NCBI RefSeq assembly: GCF_002211305.1
Contig: NZ_LOKW01000023.1
Coordinates: forward strand, 124,001 to 188,000
Length of the DNA stretch: 64,000 bases
Source of the DNA: Rhizobium sp. R634
GTDB taxonomy: Bacteria; Pseudomonadota; Alphaproteobacteria; Rhizobiales; Rhizobiaceae
Direction: 5' to 3'
Shown here in pieces: positions 17,972 through 26,419 of this stretch. The first letter of the stretch is position 1, and every line of letters starts with the position of its first letter. A program made the translations under genes and the position numbers. The notes under the pieces were generated by a model. The model was given only the letters and a program-made list of their open reading frames with translations, did not search any database and was not told where the DNA came from.

Positions 17972-19138
17972 TTACTTGGCTACCGGCTTCCAGGGATCGG
18001 CAGGACGCTCGAAGTACTGGTCGGCAATCGCACTTGGGAACCATCCGTCCGCCTTCGGTTCGACGAAATCCGTCGAGTTCACATCGCAATCCTCGGGGAT
18101 CGAAGCGCGAACGTCATCGATGGTGAACGGCAGGACAGGGCGCAGGAAGGACTGTACCTTCGGCCCCTGCCCTTCGAGCGTGCGAAGCATGATCTCCCAC
18201 ATCTGCTGCATCTCGCGGCGCGGCGGCCAGATATGGAAGCCAGCATCGACCCATTCTGGATGCTGGCGCCAGTAACATGCCGCCGAAGCCTCGCCGCCCA
18301 GCGTAATGGGCACCATGTCACGACCCGACTGGAGCATGGCATTCAACACGCCGTTCTCCTGCGCGCCCTGTGTCAGAATACCGTCAATCTGAATGGGGTT
18401 CGTCGCCAGAAATTTCTGCACCTCGACCTGTGCTACCTGGTCGGTCCACTTGCCAGCCACTTCGCCGACAATCTTGATGTCGGGATACTTTGCCAGCGCT
18501 TCTTTGGCGGCCTTGTCGAAGCTGTCGGATGAGGCGAAGCCAGGGATGCCCGACACGAGAAGCACGTTGCCTTTCTTGCCGATCTTGTCTGCGAGCCAGG
18601 TCGCCATCTCGCCGCCGCCCTGCGCGTGATTGGCAGCGCCGTTGATCGCGTAAGGCGACGTCACGTATCCCGAAAACGAGAAAACAGGAACGCCTGCCTT
18701 ATAGGCGTACTCGATCGTCTGGTTGAGGGCGGTGACGTTCGAGCAGCAGATGATGATGGCATCGACCCCATCATCAACCATCTGGCGCATCTGCTGAATC
18801 TGGACGGCGTCCTTGAGGTCGGACTGAGTGACCACGACTTCAGATACAAGCCCCGCTTCCTTGGAGCGCGGCAAGAGTTCATTCATGACGGCATCGAGGG
18901 CGGCTGCGCGCCACGTGTTGCCGGCATAGCTACTGGCGTAGCCGATCTTCCACGGCGGTCCTTTCTTTGGCTTGAAGTCCTTATAGGCGCTCGCTCCGAG
19001 CGGAACCTGCGGGTCGACGACCTCGTAGATTTTCTTCTCGTTGGGGGGGAGCTGGTCGACGCCGTCAGCCCAAGCAGTGGTCGTCAGGGCGCTGACCGCG
19101 ATCAGCGCCCCCATGGTTCCGGTTAAACTCCGTCTCAT
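17972..19138 (-). CDS. Sugar ABC transporter solute-binding protein (transporter 2)
   Basis: A 388-residue Peripla_BP_4 type binding protein. The signal peptide MRRSLTGTMGALIAVSALT ends at about TAWA|DG. The mature protein has an N-terminal extension of about 45 residues before the first Rossmann strand (WKIGYASSYAGNTWRAA), making it longer than a typical ribose-binding protein. DDGVDAIIICCSN and LTQGAQENGVLNAML are lobe motifs. The start has GGGAGGAGCATCC. The long extension is shared with other atypical CUT2 binding proteins in this window, suggesting ligands other than simple hexoses. Confidence 0.87.
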   Translation of the reverse strand: MRRSLTGTMGALIAVSALTTTAWADGVDQLPPNEKKIYEVVDPQVPLGASAYKDFKPKKGPPWKIGYASSYAGNTWRAAALDAVMNELLPRSKEAGLVSEVVVTQSDLKDAVQIQQMRQMVDDGVDAIIICCSNVTALNQTIEYAYKAGVPVFSFSGYVTSPYAINGAANHAQGGGEMATWLADKIGKKGNVLLVSGIPGFASSDSFDKAAKEALAKYPDIKIVGEVAGKWTDQVAQVEVQKFLATNPIQIDGILTQGAQENGVLNAMLQSGRDMVPITLGGEASAACYWRQHPEWVDAGFHIWPPRREMQQMWEIMLRTLEGQGPKVQSFLRPVLPFTIDDVRASIPEDCDVNSTDFVEPKADGWFPSAIADQYFERPADPWKPVAK

Positions 19139-19163
19139 TGGATGCTCCTCCCAAGAGATTGTT

Positions 19164-20060
19164 TCAGGCGACCTTCGCCCTGGTTGCGGATGCCTGCTGG
19201 ATTTCCTCGAGGATCGGCAGCAGGTATTTTCTGAACTCGGTGTAGTCTTCAGTGACCGGGAAATGACCGAGCTTCTCCATCGTCCAGAACTTGCTGCCCT
19301 TGACGAGATCGGCGGCGATCTTGGTGTCGGCCGGGGAGGTATTCGGATCGTATTCGCCCGTCAGGAAGTACAGCATGCACTTCGACGTATCGATCTTGCT
19401 CGCCTCTTCGGGCGAGACATTGTGGTCGTAGTAGTAGTAATAGAGGTCACCTGCGAAGACGCCCGGACCGCCGCAGCTATATTCCCACTGGATTTCGCGG
19501 ACATTGGCTTCTGGTGAGTAGGGCGAGATATTGAGCATCATCGCCGCGCCTATGGAGGTGCGGTTCACGTTTGGGTTGTCGAATTCTTTCCTAATGCCTG
19601 CCATGCCGACATCGACATATTCGGCAGCCGAGCGCAGTGCCCCTTCGACGGAGATAGTAGCGCGGAAGTTGTCGGGGTAATTCGACGCCAGATCGATAGC
19701 AAGATGTCCGCCCATCGAGCTACCCATATAAACGGGGCGGTCCAGACCAAGCGCCTTAGAGAGTTCCAGTTGGAAATCCATCATGAACTTCTTGGTCATG
19801 TTGTACTCTTTCTCCCACCAGCGAACGCCGTGTGGAGGAAGAGACTTCCCGTGATAGGGCAAGTCGAACGCGATAACGCGGAAGTTCTTGGTCACGTCTT
19901 CGTCGCAGAGCGTGTGGCGGTACTGGCGGCCGTCGGAGCCCGCCGTGTGACCGACAAGCAAGGGAATGCCCTCTCCGGCTTCCTCGTAATAGACGCGATA
20001 TTCGATGCCTTCGATCGTCAGGTAGACGTAACGGCCCGTGATTGGATCATGCCTGGTCAT
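19164..20060 (-). CDS. Alpha/beta-fold hydrolase
   Basis: A 298-residue alpha/beta hydrolase, probably cytoplasmic as no signal peptide is present. The nucleophile elbow is GSSMGG, the acid lies in GEYDPNTSP and the catalytic His in LGHFPV; the oxyanion strand is LLVGHTAGS. Members of this branch cleave esters, lactones or C-C bonds. Its ATG overlaps the stop of the SCP2-like gene and it directly precedes the binding-protein gene, so the substrate is probably the imported compound or a first metabolite. Lactone or ester opening before the dehydrogenases is a reasonable inference, not a demonstrated function. Confidence 0.8.
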   Translation of the reverse strand: MTRHDPITGRYVYLTIEGIEYRVYYEEAGEGIPLLVGHTAGSDGRQYRHTLCDEDVTKNFRVIAFDLPYHGKSLPPHGVRWWEKEYNMTKKFMMDFQLELSKALGLDRPVYMGSSMGGHLAIDLASNYPDNFRATISVEGALRSAAEYVDVGMAGIRKEFDNPNVNRTSIGAAMMLNISPYSPEANVREIQWEYSCGGPGVFAGDLYYYYYDHNVSPEEASKIDTSKCMLYFLTGEYDPNTSPADTKIAADLVKGSKFWTMEKLGHFPVTEDYTEFRKYLLPILEEIQQASATRAKVA

Positions 20061-20440
20061 GCTGCTACTCCTTCCGGGCAGGCTTCGCGCATCAGGTTCG
20101 TCATGCGATTGAGCGCAGGGAGATACGCGAAGGTTTCGTTATTGTTGCTAAGGAACAGACCGTGTTTGATGTTTGACGACTGCAGGCACTGATAAAACGG
20201 CCGCGGCTTCTTCTGGAGAAGCGCGTCCCACTGTTCACCCGTGCCCCGGATGACGATCTTGCACTTCTCGTCGTCGTAGGCGGCTTCTTCGACCTTCACC
20301 ATCTTGCCGTCTTCGAAGTGGAGTGCGACGCTGCGGGTCGGAAAATCGCATTTGATAATGCCGTTGAGATAACGGGTTTCGCGCTTGAACTCGAAGTCCT
20401 CCAGCGCCAGTTTTTTGAACTTCTCGAGATCGATGGCCAA
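20057..20440 (-). CDS. SCP2-like small protein, TTG start
   Basis: A 127-residue protein with features of the SCP2 sterol-carrier fold: VALHFEDGKMVKVEEA, then CKIVIRGTGEQWDALLQKK, the usual strand-strand-helix pattern. The initiation codon is TTG, placed 7 bases after GGAGGAG; no ATG is available. It sits between the carboxymuconolactone-decarboxylase-like protein and the hydrolase, overlapping the latter by 4 bases. SCP2 proteins bind hydrophobic ligands; in bacterial operons they often act with CoA or aromatic metabolism. The family call is moderate because similarity is by pattern only. Confidence 0.55.
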   Translation of the reverse strand: MAIDLEKFKKLALEDFEFKRETRYLNGIIKCDFPTRSVALHFEDGKMVKVEEAAYDDEKCKIVIRGTGEQWDALLQKKPRPFYQCLQSSNIKHGLFLSNNNETFAYLPALNRMTNLMREACPEGVAA

Positions 20441-20519
20441 GTTCGGCTCCTCCCTGGTTAAAACGGCGCGGCCGATCCACGCCTTTCAAAATTTTCCGCC
20501 ACGCCCAGCGGCGGCGGCT

Positions 20520-20948
20520 TCAGATGCCCATTTCGTTGAAGACCTCCTGGGCGTTTCGGAAGCTGTCGATGCCCGCCGGTACGCCGGCGTAGATCGCGAC
20601 CTGCAGGAAAATCTCCTGGATTTCCTCCTTGGTGAGGCCGTTGTTGATCGCGCCGCGCACGTGGCCCTTGAGCTCATGCGGACGATTGAGAACAGAGATC
20701 ATGCCAAGGTTCAGAATGGACCGCGCGCGCCTGTCGAGGCCTGGTCGATTCCAGATCTCGTTCCAGCAATACTCAGTGACGAGCTGCTGCATAGGCCAGG
20801 TGAAGTCGGTCGCCTTACCGAGTGCTGCGTCGACATAAGCATCGCCCATGACTTCACGACGCGTCGCCAGCCCTTGAGCGAACTGTTCCGAAGGGACAGG
20901 CCGCTCCTTGCCGTGTGTTTTCACTTTCGTTTCTTTCGTGGCGGTCAT
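20520..20948 (-). CDS. Carboxymuconolactone decarboxylase family protein
   Basis: A 142-residue all-helical protein of the CMD/AhpD superfamily, most like PcaC-type 4-carboxymuconolactone decarboxylases: RREVMGDAYVDAAL at the start, LTEYCWNEIWNRPGLDRR, RSILNLGMISVL and the conserved helix GHVRGAINNGLTKEEIQE. The CxxC pair of AhpD peroxidases is absent, which favours the decarboxylase-type branch. The ATG has AGGAG upstream. A GntR-A operator lies 50-60 bases before it, so transcription can start here as well as at the gene before. Confidence 0.82.
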   Translation of the reverse strand: MTATKETKVKTHGKERPVPSEQFAQGLATRREVMGDAYVDAALGKATDFTWPMQQLVTEYCWNEIWNRPGLDRRARSILNLGMISVLNRPHELKGHVRGAINNGLTKEEIQEIFLQVAIYAGVPAGIDSFRNAQEVFNEMGI

Positions 20949-20996
20949 TCGACAACGCTCCTAGCTTTACTGTCTACGACAAGATCAACTGATTAT

Positions 20997-21009
20997 CAGA
21001 CAATCTGTC
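20997..21009 (-). promoter_or_regulatory. GntR-A operator 3, internal promoter of the second transporter operon
   Basis: A perfect copy of CAGACAATCTGTC in the 90-base gap between the hydroxyacid dehydrogenase and the decarboxylase-like gene. On the transcribed strand it reads ACAGATTGTCTGATAATC, with GATAAT as a possible -10 immediately downstream. Confidence 0.72.
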
Positions 21010-21039
21010 TGTTTCGCGCGAATTCTCGAGTTTCCGAGG

Positions 21040-21927
21040 CTAATTGTGATCTTCGACGTATCGGATGATGCGGGTATGGTCCTCGGATGGGCCTAGCGCC
21101 TTCTGTGCAGCATCCCAGGCGTCTGCTGTGCTGGCGAGAGCATCGAGGCGAAGACCAAGCGTCTTGGCGAGATCGGCGGCGATGCGGATATCCTTGGCCA
21201 TCAGGCCAATGGCAAATCCCGACCCGAACGTCTCAGAGAGGATGAACTGCTTCATCTTCACTTCGGTGGCGTTGTTCTTTCCAGACGACGAGTTGAGAAT
21301 ATCGACGATCGTCGCCGGCTCCAGGCCGAAGGCACGTCCAAGAAGGACACCCTCGATCGCCGCGAGCACACCTGCACCGGATACGAAGTTGTTAATCGCT
21401 TTCATCGCGTGACCCGAGCCAACTGGCCCCGTCCGGAACACCTGTTGTCCCACTGCCTTTAGCAGCGGCTCGGCCTCCTCGATATCAGCATCCTCCCCAC
21501 CGGCCATGATTGTCAAGGTGCCAGAAACGGCGCGCTTGACGCCTCCGGAGACCGGGGCGTCAACCAGCCGAAGGCCACGAGAAGCAAGTTCGAGACCGAG
21601 TTCCCTTGTGTCGTTTGGAGCAGACGAACTCATGTCTATGACGACGGCATTTTGCTTCAGGCCGCCACAGGCGTTTTCGCCCAGCAGCGCCTCGCGCACG
21701 ATCTTGCCGTTCGGAAGCATGGTGATCACGAAACTGGCCCCGACCATGGCGTCAGAAATCGTTTCGGCGGCTCGCCCGCCCGCATCAGCGAGCTTTATCT
21801 TGGCGTCTTTCGAGAGGTCGAAACCGGCGACATCGAAGCCCGCCGAGATGAGATGTTGAGCCATAGGTTGGCCCATCGCGCCCAGCCCTATAAAGGCCAC
21901 GCGCGTTGCGTTGAGTGTCGATGACAT
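21040..21927 (-). CDS. NAD(P)-dependent beta-hydroxyacid dehydrogenase (HIBADH/GarR family)
   Basis: A 295-residue member of the 3-hydroxyisobutyrate / tartronate-semialdehyde reductase family. The Rossmann motif is FIGLGAMGQPMAQHL, the substrate-binding loop DAPVSGGVKRAVSGTL, and the catalytic Lys is in MKAINNFVSG, with GLMAKDIRIAADLAK near the C-terminus. GGAGG precedes the ATG. It is the first gene of the leftward run ending at the semialdehyde dehydrogenase, directly downstream of the GntR regulator. It may oxidise a hydroxyacid to a semialdehyde for the operon's GabD-like enzyme; this pairing is inference. Confidence 0.85.
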   Translation of the reverse strand: MSSTLNATRVAFIGLGAMGQPMAQHLISAGFDVAGFDLSKDAKIKLADAGGRAAETISDAMVGASFVITMLPNGKIVREALLGENACGGLKQNAVVIDMSSSAPNDTRELGLELASRGLRLVDAPVSGGVKRAVSGTLTIMAGGEDADIEEAEPLLKAVGQQVFRTGPVGSGHAMKAINNFVSGAGVLAAIEGVLLGRAFGLEPATIVDILNSSSGKNNATEVKMKQFILSETFGSGFAIGLMAKDIRIAADLAKTLGLRLDALASTADAWDAAQKALGPSEDHTRIIRYVEDHN

Positions 21928-21992
21928 TTTTTCCTCCGGACGCGTGCGAGCAATGAAACCCGCCTTCCTTCAGAGAGGATTAAAAAGATTAT

Positions 21993-22005
21993 CAGACAAT
22001 CTGTC
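21993..22005 (-). promoter_or_regulatory. GntR-A operator 4 overlapping the hydroxyacid dehydrogenase promoter
   Basis: A perfect CAGACAATCTGTC. On the transcribed strand the arrangement is TTGACA, 17 bases, TTTAAT, a near-consensus sigma-70 promoter whose -35 is shared with the palindrome. It lies about 65 bases upstream of the ATG and just past the stop of the GntR gene. Confidence 0.8.
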
Positions 22006-22015
22006 AATCGAAATT

Positions 22016-22699
22016 TTAAGTTTCTGGCGCTGCGTTCTTCCGGAGGTATTCAAGTGCGACCTTGGCAGCCTGGTCGATATGGAATTTGCAGGCCGCCGCC
22101 GCCAACGGCCCGTTGCGATTCTGGATTGCGTTCGCAATATCCCTAATTTCGGCAATGCTATGCGCAAGCCGTCCCGGTTGCGTCATGGTTGTCATTCGAA
22201 GGAGATTTATCCGATTATGCAGAGCTGTCAGCATTTGCCTTACGAACACGTTTTTGCTGCCGTCCATCAAACAGTTGTAAAACGCGTTTTTCGCATCTAT
22301 GAGGCGCGCACCGACGCCACTTTCGGCAGCGGCTTCGAATTCGACCACCGCGGCTAGAAGTGTCGCTATGTCGGCGGCAGTGCCATGCTCAGCGAACTGC
22401 TGGCCCGCGAATCCTTCAAGAAGAGCCCGAACGGTATAGAGTTGCTGCGCTTCCTCGTAGGTGATCGTACTGACGACCGGTCCCTTATGGGGATAGCTTG
22501 TGATAATGCCTTCAGCTTCGAGCTGTCGCATTGCCTCGCGAACCGAGGTCCTGCCGACGCCCAGCATTTCGCAAAGTTCTCGCTCTACCAGTCGCTGGCC
22601 GGGCTTAAATCGCCCACTGGCTATCGCCTGACGTAGAGTCTCCTCAACTTTTACGCGCAACGTCGCACTTTGTCTGGATATCTGTAGGTCCGTCTGCAT
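22016..22699 (-). CDS. GntR/FCD transcriptional regulator (regulator A)
   Basis: A 227-residue FadR-subfamily regulator. The winged helix-turn-helix is at about residues 15-75 (LVERELCEMLGVGRTSVREA, then GIITSYPHKG for the wing). The remainder is the helical FCD ligand domain; its first conserved Phe-His pair reads Phe-Tyr (AFYNCLMDG), so metal binding may be altered, but His in ALHNRINLLR and KFHIDQAA remain. A divergent copy of the operator lies 82 bases upstream of its start, consistent with autoregulation, and four more copies control the neighbouring operons. It is the most likely repressor of regulon A. Confidence 0.88.
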   Translation of the reverse strand: MQTDLQISRQSATLRVKVEETLRQAIASGRFKPGQRLVERELCEMLGVGRTSVREAMRQLEAEGIITSYPHKGPVVSTITYEEAQQLYTVRALLEGFAGQQFAEHGTAADIATLLAAVVEFEAAAESGVGARLIDAKNAFYNCLMDGSKNVFVRQMLTALHNRINLLRMTTMTQPGRLAHSIAEIRDIANAIQNRNGPLAAAACKFHIDQAAKVALEYLRKNAAPET

Positions 22700-22780
22700 C
22701 GCCCGCCAACATCTGTAATCGGCTCACGCCGCGCTAAATCATTCTCTACATATGGAGGCATTCGCTCTTAATATCAATCC

Positions 22781-22790
22781 AGATTGTCTG
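22781..22790 (-). promoter_or_regulatory. GntR-A operator 5 (partial) upstream of the regulator gene
   Basis: AGATTGTCTG, the complement of CAGACAATCT, keeps one full half-site and the core of the palindrome; the second half reads GG instead of GTC. It is 82-91 bases before the GntR start, next to TTGATA, which may be the -35. A weaker site fits autoregulation. Confidence 0.55.
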
Positions 22791-23070
22791 AGAGCTGCCA
22801 GCCTCAATTGATCTCTTCGCGACAGCTTTGCCTGCTCGCCGTGTCTGACAGCCATAGACTTGCGGGCTCTTAAGTCGCGGATAGCGCCGCCAGCGCGATC
22901 TGACACGGTCCTACAGCTATGGCCTTGAAGTCGTCAGCGCATAGACTGGTGAGAGGGACAGAAGACGGCGCATATCGTGCTCGGTGGCCGCTCGCCTCGC
23001 AATCGCAAAAACTTCAAAAAATCTCGAGGCATGGCTAAGAGAAGGTTGGGCATCACGCATATTGCTGTCT

Positions 23071-23090
23071 CGGCGTTTTAAAGAACGCCG
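23071..23090 (-). terminator. Possible terminator hairpin after the LysR gene
   Basis: CGGCGTT pairs with AACGCCG across a 6-base loop, 30 bases past the LysR stop codon. There is no clear U-tract on the transcribed strand, so this is only a candidate transcript end. Confidence 0.35.
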
Positions 23091-23119
23091 GACGATCTTG
23101 CTGCCCGTCAGAGGTTCGA

Positions 23120-24037
23120 TCAGCCTCGCGCCCGCATTTCAGCCGAGGCAGTGTCTTCAAGCCATACGTTTTCCAGCCATTGCCTGAACGCGTTGACCTT
23201 TTCTGATCTGAGCCGCGAGCGGACATATGTGAGCGTGTGGCAACGAAGGTTGGGGCCTGTCATCCCGAACGGAAGGACGAGGTTACCTCTTTCCACATCC
23301 CGTTCAAGAAGCCGGTAGCTCTCCAGGCACACGCCGCGTCCTTCGACAGCGGTCGCGATCGCCATAAACGCATCGCGAAATCGAGCGCCGCGATTGACGT
23401 CAATCGCCAAGCCGTGGTCCTTCGCCCATTGTTGCCAGCTGTAAAGCGTCTGCTCCGACTTGATCAAGGTGTGGCCCACCAGATCCGATGGCTTGCGTAT
23501 GGGCCGCTCGCCATTCGCCACCTCGGGAGAGCAGGCTACGACGATTGTCTCAAGGGGGAACTCCTCCGCCGCGATAGAGCCCAGTCGAGGAGCGCTGCCG
23601 TAGCAGATATCGACATCGACCGAGCCATCGGACAATTTTGCAGGATCCGATGTAGACAGAAGCCTGATTTCGATCGAGGGATACAATTCTTCGAACCGAG
23701 GCAATCTTGGCATAAGCCATAGCGAAGCCAGACTTGAAGCACAGCCGACGCTCAGGACGTCGACGCTGTTGCGCCGGCACACCTCATCGGTCGCCTGCTC
23801 AATCATCGAAAGCGCTTCTGAAAGATCACGGTGGTATCGCTCGCCAATCTCGGTGAGCGACACGTTCCTTCCAATGCGGTGAAAGAGTTTTTCCCCAAGG
23901 TCGTCTTCCATCAGCCTGATTTGGTGGCTGATCGCCGAGGGAGTAAGCTGCAGCTGGGCAGCAGCCTCGAGAAATGAACCCTTTCTGCCGGCTGCGACGA
24001 ACGACTGTATTGCACGAATGGATGGAAGTGACGTCAT
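23120..24037 (-). CDS. LysR-family transcriptional regulator (GcvA-like)
   Basis: A 305-residue LysR regulator. The N-terminal helix-turn-helix is FLEAAAQLQLTPSAISHQIR with the family's downstream LFHRIGRNVSLTEIGERY; ISHQIR with the invariant linker helix is typical of the GcvA/AmpR branch. The C-terminal effector domain begins near LSVGCASSLASLWLMPRL. GTG and ATG are adjacent; the ATG is used. It lies just past the end of the ribulokinase operon on the same strand, 43 bases after its stop, so it could be read through from that operon and regulate it. Confidence 0.86.
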   Translation of the reverse strand: MTSLPSIRAIQSFVAAGRKGSFLEAAAQLQLTPSAISHQIRLMEDDLGEKLFHRIGRNVSLTEIGERYHRDLSEALSMIEQATDEVCRRNSVDVLSVGCASSLASLWLMPRLPRFEELYPSIEIRLLSTSDPAKLSDGSVDVDICYGSAPRLGSIAAEEFPLETIVVACSPEVANGERPIRKPSDLVGHTLIKSEQTLYSWQQWAKDHGLAIDVNRGARFRDAFMAIATAVEGRGVCLESYRLLERDVERGNLVLPFGMTGPNLRCHTLTYVRSRLRSEKVNAFRQWLENVWLEDTASAEMRARG

Positions 24038-24080
24038 CACGTTCTCGATCCATAGACATCTGATCTAAGAGCACAGCGGG

Positions 24081-25697
24081 TCATAGCAATGCTACCTTGC
24101 GCGCGGCACGGTGGCCAAACTCGGACCGAATACTCTCACCTGCAGCAATCCGCTTGATGTCTCCGAGAACTTGCGAGAAGTCTGCGAGGCTCGAGGTGCC
24201 AAAGCCCATATAGACCTGCTTGAACAGCTGATAGAGGGTCTCATAACGTCCGCGCGTGCTCGGATCAGGCTCAAACTTTCTGTAGCCCACGCACATGGCT
24301 GCCTGAGCGCTCTCGATTGATCCATGATCTTTGGATGCAAGAGCGGCGAATATTCCCGAACCGAGACCGGTCGGAATACCGTCGGGGACCAATATGGGCT
24401 TGCCTATAACATTGGCGTAGATCTGGTTGAGGATGTCGTTCCTTTGCGGGATACCTCCCCCATTAATGACGCGGTTGACTGGAACGCCGTGCTGCTCCAT
24501 CCGCTCCAGGACAACCCGTGTGTGGAAAGCCGTACCTTCAATCGCGGCATACAGTTCGTCCTGCGCTGTATGGCCGAGATGCCAGCCAAGCGTCATTCCA
24601 CCAAGGTCGGAGCGGACGAGAACCGTCCGGTCCCCGTTGTCCCAGGGGAGACGCATCAGACCGGTCTTTCCGCCTTCGATGCTTTCCAGGCCTTCAGCGA
24701 GCCTGGACACCGTCGTGCCGGCACGTCGTGCTATTGCGTCGAACAGGTCGCCTGTCGCAGACAGGCCTGCCTCAACTCCCACAAGGTCTGGATGTGCACT
24801 CCCTGGGACGACGCCGCAAACACCGGGGATTAGCTTCACACGTTCACTAACGGCAATGATACAGGTCGACGTACCGATCACATTGACGACGTCCCCCAGA
24901 CGGCAGCCAGCGCCAATTGCATCCCAATGGGCATCAAACGCACCCGTGGGAACTGGTATCCCGGCGGTCAGGCCGAGTCGTTCGCCCCAGTATGTGCTGA
25001 GCCCACCTGCGATCGAAGCAGAGGTCTGATATGTTCCGCCAATCTTCTCGCGCACGCCGTCGAAAAGCGGATCGACGCGGGACAAGAAAGCCTGCGAGGG
25101 CAAGCCACCCCATTTCGGGTTCCACATCCACTTGTGTCCCATGGCGCAGACGCTGCGCACCATGCGAGCCGTGTCGGTCACTCCGGTGAGGACCGCGGCT
25201 GCCATGTCGCAATGTTCCACGGCGGTCCCAAAGCGCTCGCGCTGGTCGGGGTTGTGGCGCATCCAGTGGAGAAGCTTGGCAAAGCCCCACTCGTGGGAAT
25301 AGGTTCCGCCGCACCATTCAATTGCTTCAATGTGCATGTCGTGCGCCATCGCCGTTATCTCTTCGGCTTCCGCTTTGGCGCGGTGGTCACACCAGAGGTA
25401 GTAGTCCCCCAAAGGCTGCATATTTTTGTCGACAGGCAACACCGAGGACCCCGTCGTGTCGACCGCAATCGCGCGGATCTCCTTGGAATCTACGCCGCAT
25501 TCGTCGATCACTCGATGCATCGCCAGCACAAGCGCTTCCATATGATCTACGTGGGACTGCGTTGCCAGGTCGGGATCGGAACGACGCCGCTCGAGAGGAT
25601 ATTCCGCGACGCAGGTTCCAAGGGAACCCTTCTCGGAATTAGCTAGCGTTACCCGCACGCTCAAGGTTCCGAAATCAACTCCTGCTACAATCGACAT
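24081..25697 (-). CDS. araB: Ribulokinase (FGGY family)
   Basis: An ATP-dependent pentulose kinase of 538 residues, near the usual ribulokinase length. It has the N-terminal phosphate-binding DFGTLSVRVTLAN, the DTTGSSVLPVD segment, WCDHRAKAEAEEI, TGAFDAHWDAIGAG with the catalytic Asp, GTSTCIIAVS, and the C-terminal NGGGIPQRNDILNQIYANV. The LWCDHR and GGTYSHEW motifs favour ribulokinase over xylulokinase or glycerol kinase. It is followed in metabolism by the AraD-like epimerase encoded 7 bases upstream. No arabinose isomerase is present in the window, so the entering substrate may already be a ketose. Confidence 0.88.
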   Translation of the reverse strand: MSIVAGVDFGTLSVRVTLANSEKGSLGTCVAEYPLERRRSDPDLATQSHVDHMEALVLAMHRVIDECGVDSKEIRAIAVDTTGSSVLPVDKNMQPLGDYYLWCDHRAKAEAEEITAMAHDMHIEAIEWCGGTYSHEWGFAKLLHWMRHNPDQRERFGTAVEHCDMAAAVLTGVTDTARMVRSVCAMGHKWMWNPKWGGLPSQAFLSRVDPLFDGVREKIGGTYQTSASIAGGLSTYWGERLGLTAGIPVPTGAFDAHWDAIGAGCRLGDVVNVIGTSTCIIAVSERVKLIPGVCGVVPGSAHPDLVGVEAGLSATGDLFDAIARRAGTTVSRLAEGLESIEGGKTGLMRLPWDNGDRTVLVRSDLGGMTLGWHLGHTAQDELYAAIEGTAFHTRVVLERMEQHGVPVNRVINGGGIPQRNDILNQIYANVIGKPILVPDGIPTGLGSGIFAALASKDHGSIESAQAAMCVGYRKFEPDPSTRGRYETLYQLFKQVYMGFGTSSLADFSQVLGDIKRIAAGESIRSEFGHRAARKVALL

Positions 25698-25704
25698 GAT
25701 AATC

Positions 25705-26409
25705 CTACTTGAAACTGTCTGGCTGGCCGTAGGTCGCCGACTGGCCGTGCTTGCGTTGATAGTGGAGGTCCAGCAAAGCGTCGGAAATTTCTGGATCGTC
25801 CTGGTTCAGTTGCCGGGCGTGGAAGGCAATCTTGGCGACAGCCTCGAGCATCTCCGCGTTATGAACGGCGTCGGCTGCGTCCTTGCCCCAGCAGAAGGGA
25901 CCGTGATCGTTAACCAGGGCTGCGGGGACGGAGAGCGGCGCATTGTTTCCGAGTGCCTCGACGATGACCTTGCCCGTGTTGCGGACGTAACCGTCTATGA
26001 TTTCGTCGTCGCGCAGCTTGCGAGTAACGGGGATCGTTCCGTTGAAATAGTCGGCATGGGTCGTTCCCATGGCAGGGATACCCCGGCCGGATTGGGCCCA
26101 CACCGTCGCGAAGAACGAGTGCGTGTGGACCACGGCACCGATAGACTTGAAGCTTTTGTAGAGTTCCAGGTGCGTATCGAGATCAGACGAAGGTCGCAGC
26201 GTGCCCTCTCGGATATTGCCATCGAGGTCGGTTACAACGATATCTGCGATCTGCATTGCCTTATAGGAAACGCCACTCGGTTTGATGGCGACAACACGCT
26301 TCTCGCGGTCGATAGCGCTGACGTTACCGAACGTCGAGATGACAAGGCCGCTATCGTAGAGCGCGGCATTTGCATCAAGAACGGACTTGCGGAGCTCGGA
26401 ATATTTCAT
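25705..26409 (-). CDS. araD: L-ribulose-5-phosphate 4-epimerase
   Basis: A class II aldolase-fold epimerase of 234 residues, the typical AraD length. It has STFGNVSA (substrate loop; most AraD have Trp where this has Phe), IKPSGVSYKAM, the zinc histidines in VVHTHSFFATVWAQ, and NDHGPFCWG carrying the third His. It converts L-ribulose 5-phosphate to D-xylulose 5-phosphate, feeding the pentose phosphate pathway. Two adjacent ATGs exist; the second has better spacing from GAGGAG. It follows the permease by 10 bases and precedes ribulokinase. Confidence 0.9.
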   Translation of the reverse strand: MKYSELRKSVLDANAALYDSGLVISTFGNVSAIDREKRVVAIKPSGVSYKAMQIADIVVTDLDGNIREGTLRPSSDLDTHLELYKSFKSIGAVVHTHSFFATVWAQSGRGIPAMGTTHADYFNGTIPVTRKLRDDEIIDGYVRNTGKVIVEALGNNAPLSVPAALVNDHGPFCWGKDAADAVHNAEMLEAVAKIAFHARQLNQDDPEISDALLDLHYQRKHGQSATYGQPDSFK

Positions 26410-26419
26410 CATCGTCTCC

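Larger units (their letters stand above)
22700..23119. other. Intergenic region upstream of GntR regulator A
   Basis: About 420 bases with no credible gene. It contains operator 5 near its left end and a hairpin at 23071-23090 near its right end, behind the LysR gene. Short frames lack start signals. Confidence 0.6.
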
